From Pieris napi (Eukaryota > Arthropoda > Insecta > Lepidoptera > Pieridae), in the NCBI RefSeq assembly GCF_905475465.1, contig NC_062250.1, forward strand, positions 4,672,501 through 4,736,500: a stretch of 64,000 nucleotides of DNA. Reading direction: 5' to 3'. This document shows positions 59,187-64,000 of the stretch, piece after piece (position 1 is the stretch's first letter; every line of letters begins with the position of its first letter). Both the position numbers and the translations under genes were made by a program. Below the pieces are notes generated by a model. It saw only the letters and a program-made list of their open reading frames with translations. It did not search any database and was not told where the DNA came from.

Positions 59187-61053
59187 TATGAAACCCAAAC
59201 ATTTTTTTTTAACAACATACCAATGCGGCAACTATTTACATGACACACACAACAATGTATACATAGAAAAAAAGAACACAACATTAAACAGTAATAGATT
59301 AAGATTTTTACTAAAATACTACCTATTTTTTACAATAGGAACTGACATGAAGTAGTCCTTTTGTCAGTTCACTAAACAGACAATTTAAAATGTCTGTTAA
59401 TCTACGCAGTTCATTAATTATTTTCATACATTATGTCATGTGTGCCTTTTTCGAGAGGTTAGTTTTTGCTGAACGAATAGTATCGGCTGTCGATGTCGCA
59501 CCCTTACGTAACCATGAGGCACTCTGAATCAGGCACTGGAGTACTGCCGGATTGTTTTCTTTTACCTTCTTATTTGTAATTAGTTAACTAAATATATCTA
59601 TGGTAGGTAATACAAGAGATAAAAAAATTGTCTGTAAAGTCGGTTTACGGGCGATAGTTTAAAGTGTCAACACTTTTATTGAATTATCAGTATTTTGTAT
59701 GGATACCAAGAAGGAGTGGATCCTCAGACGCATAGGCCAATCAAGTGGAAGAGAGAAAGAGTCGACGCAAGCGTACGACGTTACGGGACAATGAGCGTAA
59801 CGGGACAGTGAATCATGCTTTTTTCGTGCGTGCAGTCTGCGTTCATACGATTTATTAGATATCGCGTCAATAATTATCTAACGATATTACCTACCTACCT
59901 ACCTTATTTGAAGAAATTGACGTTTTTGCGTTAAATATTTTGCAATATTTATCCGAAATTATTTATAACGTTATCGATAAAATTCTTTTATATTGTCCTA
60001 ATAAGGCTAATCATACTCCGCGTAAAGGACTGTATGCTAATTTTGCATTTATGGTGCATCCAAATATGCAGCGTCATTCAATTGACATAATTTGCATTGA
60101 CTGTGCGCCATTTTGTATGCCAGTGAGTGAAAAGTTATCTGTTACAAAGATCTTTTCGTAGTTGAAAGACAGTGCGTAGATGTACTGTATGCGTTACTAA
60201 GCTACCAATAATAAACCTTAGTTGTCACTAAATAAGGTCTAATTTTAAAAACCCTTTCAGCAAGGACGAATTAGTTCCAATTTCTACCACCTGCCAAAAC
60301 AAATTTGTCGCGCTGTATTTATATTGATGGTTTGTCATCACTCAGTGCTAGGTGCCATACAAATGGGAATTTGCTCGCATTTTCAGCGACACTGTTTATT
60401 TTAACTTCTTTATGAGAATTCGAAACAATGGTGAGAGACCCTACATGGTATTGAATACTGCCTATTTTGTTGAAAATTGATGGTCGTATTCACAAGGCTG
60501 AAGATTTATAATGTGTTTCTGAAGCTATCTGTATCTGTTTTAAATTATTTATACTTGTTAGACTAATAGTTAATTATGGGGTTAAACACCGATGTGTCTT
60601 GGCCGGGTTAGCTTTAGCAAAAATATATTTTACTGGGTGTCAGCAATAAAGTCTTAATAATAATAATATAAAATAAAATCCATTACAATCCGATTTCTCA
60701 TCAAGTCTAGGAAATATCGAACCCCGCAATTAGGGGAATATTCTGAGTCGAATACGCTAAGGATGACTCCTGTTTGTCAAAAACTTACTGTACACACCAA
60801 TGTAATACATAGCTCTAAGGATGAGATTAAGTACAGACTTAACACTAAGTACGACTCCCGTTTGTAAAAAACATGTCATAATTCGTGTTAAGTTTTGTTC
60901 CTGAAGTGCCCACTCTGAATCACCTTTTAACCCAATATATTCACTATTCATGAAGTCCCTATGTACCATTTGTGTATTAGGGCCTGCAATGCACATCATA
61001 TTAAAACGAAGCCTATAATGATTATTGCAGATAGCGAAGTTTATACCTATATA
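59187..61053. other. Intergenic, nothing recognised
   Basis: No supported feature in about 1.9 kb; small open frames lack family resemblance. Confidence 0.35.
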
Positions 61054-61422
61054 TCAAATATATATAAAATTCACAATGTCACAATGTTCGTTCCCATACT
61101 CCTCCGAAACGGCTCGATCGATTCTTATGAAATTTTTTATGCATATTCAGTAAGTCTGAAAATTGGCTACTATCTATCTTTCAAACCCCTAAGTTAAATA
61201 AGATAAGGGGTGTCCATCCTATTTTATTTTTTTTTAAGAAAAAAAAAAATTGTTTTTATTTTTTTATGATACAACATACAAAAATACATACAACCCTTAA
61301 TTTTCACCCCTTTACGATCAATCCCTATTTTTTATTATTGGAAATAGTTATTTTTATTGAACTAAAATAATGATTCCTATAAATAAAATACATGGCAAAA
61401 CAACTTTTGCCGGAACAGCTAG
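61054..61422 (+). mobile_element. Short non-autonomous Helitron, second copy
   Basis: 5' TC..., 3' GCCGGAACAGCTAG, flanked by A and T. Same family as 47615-47932 (shared ACTCCTCCGAAACGGCTCGA and TACATACAACCC). Open frames overlapping it are chance. Confidence 0.7.
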
Positions 61423-62104
61423 TATATATATAATTATTACTTTATTTACTATTTTATTGTACCAAGGTTTTTAATTATACCAATATTGCTTTGTCAGTTA
61501 ATCTACTATAAATATCCAAGTAAATTAACACTTATCACATTCATAAACATACATTTAAAACCGAAATTTCCTTTTTATATATATTAACCTCGGCTTATCT
61601 GGTCACTTCTGTAACTAATCTAAGCATGTTGTCTTTGTGATCTATAATTATGCTCTCTCGAAATGTACCACCTCAAAGATCGCGTCAACACTGCTCACCA
61701 GGACAAACCATATTATTTTTAGTCCACATTTCAAAATGGCCGTATTTGATTTACAACATCACTAATTGGACATTTATTTCTTATATTAAAACATTAGAAC
61801 TCAATGAAACGTCTGAATGGCACGCGTACGTTTTTTAAATTTCAATTTCAAATAAGCACATATTATACGGTATGTGAATCCGCAAAGTTTAGGTTATAAA
61901 AACCGTTAATTGGTGTTTCGAGACTTCAAATGGATATTTTTTGGTGTCCCTAATCGTAAATTTAATCAAGGGCAAAACATTATGCTCTTGATTAGAAAGC
62001 AGGTGTTTGAACTAATGAGGAGCTTTTAAAATTGCTGAAATTTGGCTTTTAAACCAGCACACGTAACTTGACAGGAAAAGCTACTTTTTCCTTGTGAAAG
62101 AATA
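61423..62104. other. Intergenic, nothing firm
   Basis: A 10-bp stem (AATCAAGGGC / GCTCTTGATT) with a 10-nt loop near 61966-61995 is the only structure noted. Confidence 0.35.
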
Positions 62105-63375
62105 GAGGAGAGTGACCAAATATGGAATACCATTTTGATTTTTAGGCATAATTTCCACAAGTGTTATAAATAAAAAACTTTTTGTGGTAATTATTAACAA
62201 TCATATATTTGCACTTAAGTTTGTAGTAAGTTTAGGTTTTATTGATTAGTTTAAGGTAAGAAAAAGTTTAAGAAACTAAATAACGATTTAGGTACCTAAA
62301 TATGGAATAGGTACCCCAAATATGGAATACTATAAACACTATCAAAAATTAACCTTTAAAATACACGAAACTATTTGGAAACTTGGTATAATATAGAAAG
62401 GTACATAATTTTTTTAGAAAAATCACAAATCCAGGTCATCCATCCATCAAACTCTGGCACAGCGCAATCATTACATGCCCAGAGTCCACACATAAGATAC
62501 TTGATCCATGTTTCCCCATGAGTATCATTCGAAAACAGCACACCACAGAAAATACACTCCGAATTTTCAGATTCTAGAGCTGTATATCCTATCAAGGCAT
62601 CGGGTTCACTGTCAGCATCAAAAAGCATCACCTCCTCATCATCTAAATTAGGCTTAGTCTTCTGTTTTGGTTTTTTTCCTTTTGATATTTTCTCATTCTG
62701 TTTTTTGCCAACACGACAGTTTTCTTTCCGAGTGTAGTAGCTGCGGCTTCTCCTGGAGAAAATTAGTTTTTCTGACATAATCAAAACAAAGTAGATCTTG
62801 ACACATCATAGTATTTTCCAGCTTTTAAATAACCCATTTGTTTCTCTCTTACTAATTACTATTACTTCCGCCATTTGCTCTGAATCCATTCTTTTCGCTT
62901 TTCTTTCGAGTTGACGCCCGCCATTTTGGTAAAACATTAAAAAAATATATAATTAACAAAATCATCATGTCAGCTGATACTTCAGAGAACCAATTATGGA
63001 ATAGTCCATAATTGGATACTGTGATCTGTCCATATTTGGAATTTCCAACGATTTCAAACTGACATTCAGATTTTTATATTTAAGAAAGTAATATCATCTA
63101 ATACCGCTAAAACATACAAAAGAACGTCTAAACGGTCTCTAAATGCTATAAAATCAGTAATGTGTGCACTTTCTTTACGAAAAATAGTAGCGACAAAACA
63201 AAAAACTGTCACAATGACGAAAGCACTTGCTCAACTGACATGCTACAACTTGTACGCGTAAACGGGAGTAAATAGAGACAGAAAATCATTGTTTATTGCG
63301 TATGTGAGTTTGCATTTGGGAGAAATAGGGGTATTCCATATTAGGGATACTATCCCATATTTGGTCACTTTCCTC
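62105..63375 (-). mobile_element. Pogo/Tigger-like DNA transposon, internally deleted
   Basis: A 1271-bp element with 26-bp terminal inverted repeats (23 of 26 matching; shared core AGTGACCAAATATGG) flanked by TA at 62103-62104 and 63376-63377, as in the Tc1/mariner/pogo superfamily. Extra copies of the CCAAATATGGAATA word lie inside near both ends, plus a perfect 11-bp inverted repeat (CCAATTATGGA/TCCATAATTGG) near 63000. These may be transposase-binding sites. It keeps only the last part of a transposase. Confidence 0.75.
62371..62784 (-). pseudogene. C-terminal remnant of pogo/Tigger-like transposase
   Basis: A 137-codon frame: a basic/acidic linker (KGKKPKQKTKPNLDDEEVML) followed by a degenerate zinc-binding tail with CIFCGVLF, LMCGLWACNDCA and WICDF. 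This resembles the cysteine-rich tail of many insect CENP-B/Tigger-type DDE transposases, whose usual pattern ends W..C..C..W.H..C...Y.C. One expected cysteine and the histidine are replaced, and the DNA-binding and DDE domains are absent. The start Met is probably not native. Location inside a TIR-bounded element supports the transposon origin. Confidence 0.6.
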
Positions 63376-63649
63376 TACTATTCTACGTATGAAAGTAGAA
63401 AATTGCTTCCTTCATTATTACGCTTTTGATACTACCGAAAGGGTATGCCTTTAGAAGGCCAACGGTACACTTTGAACTATTGATACGAAACACGTTTTAT
63501 TAAACTACTAACATATTTTTAATTTAATCATGGATCTTTTTAGAAGGCTTGCTAAATGGAAGATCTTAGCTTAAATATTATGAAAGAAATAGAAAGAAGT
63601 GTTATGTCCCTATGAGCATGATTTAATTGGGCAGGTACACTAGTTTTTT

Positions 63650-64000
63650 TTTGTAATAAGGTGAAAATGCGCTGACGCAGGCCCGCGCCATAGTCGAGGA
63701 TGACGCGGGGACTGTGGGACTAGGTCTACACTCAAAGCCCTCCGCTATTTAGAGGGTTAGCGAGACCCCACCAACTTAAAACACCTCAGCCCTTCACACG
63801 CCCTTAAGATGGGCCCGCCAGGTCCGCCAGGCATTTTACCCACGGGACCTGGGCTTATATCAGATATAGAAATTTTACAACCTTGAACCACCGGCCAGTC
63901 TACGGTCATCCCCAGACCTCTCCCTCAATCGTTCAGCAGCCTCCTTCAGTATTACATGCTCACAGAAGGAGACCATTGCACTCTAGGAGCTTCACTAGAC
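63650..64000 (-). mobile_element. R1-like LINE 3' end, cut by window edge
   Basis: The - strand encodes SAMVSFCEHVILKEAAERLR and on to a stop, matching the FCE.V...KEAAER ending of R1-clade reverse-transcriptase proteins. A TAG stands where the usual Trp before this motif would be, so it is a pseudogene here. A GC-rich 3'UTR follows, ending in a poly(A) run (T-run at about 63643-63651 on +). The rest lies beyond the window. Confidence 0.65.

Noticed and set aside
1..64000. CRISPR array, operon structure or viral insertion
   Set aside because: No regularly spaced direct repeats, no clustered bacterial-type genes and no recognisable viral protein; the composition and repeats are those of an insect nuclear genome.

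Overview
The window looks like a piece of a lepidopteran (moth or butterfly) chromosome. It is strongly AT-rich, has almost no long reading frames, and is littered with truncated elements of kinds familiar from Lepidoptera: tRNA-derived SINEs, short Helitrons, 5'-truncated LINEs, a maT-like mariner, a PIF/Harbinger derivative and a pogo-like element. I cannot name the species.

Only two convincing host genes are present, and they are paralogues. Both encode proneural bHLH transcription factors of the achaete-scute (AS-C, ASH) family: one on + at 4554-5267 (237 aa) and one on - at 32566-33165 (199 aa). Each coding region is a single uninterrupted frame with a near-identical bHLH domain and two shared C-terminal motifs. 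They converge: the 3' ends face each other across about 27 kb. So the window is part of a lepidopteran achaete-scute complex; other members (other ASH genes, asense) probably lie outside it.

Both genes have a recognisable core promoter: a TATA box about 30 bp before an initiator-like sequence, and no upstream ATG in the inferred 5'UTR. Each has a GGCACGCG (Hairy/E(spl)-type) site about 140-170 bp upstream of the inferred start. The first gene also has a proneural-type E-box, GCAGGTG, directly before its TATA box.

The rest is intergenic, which is normal for AS-C loci, whose expression depends on many distant enhancers. The most interesting noncoding signals are islands of less AT-rich sequence that share words with each other. 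9296-9372 and 22147-22261 share two ordered blocks (20/24 and 30/33 identical by hand alignment). 8476-8731 and 31801-31900 share four exact words that look like GATA, SOX and POU sites. 51108-51644 holds an octamer and four SOX-like sites. 34336-34365 and 54157-54195 each hold three E-boxes. These are candidates for AS-C cis-regulatory modules, inferred from sequence only.

Layout: 0-4 kb upstream flank; 4.2-5.5 kb first ASH gene; 5.5-11 kb intergenic with candidate enhancers; 11-20 kb transposon-rich (Harbinger, SINEs, LINE, maT); 20-32 kb intergenic with the second enhancer islands and a foldback Helitron-like element; 32.4-33.4 kb second ASH gene; 33.4-64 kb gene-free upstream flank with E-box and SOX clusters between SINEs, LINE ends, four short Helitrons, further foldback copies, a 1.27-kb pogo-like element and an R1-like LINE end cut by the window edge. 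Repeat family names are from remembered structure, not database search.
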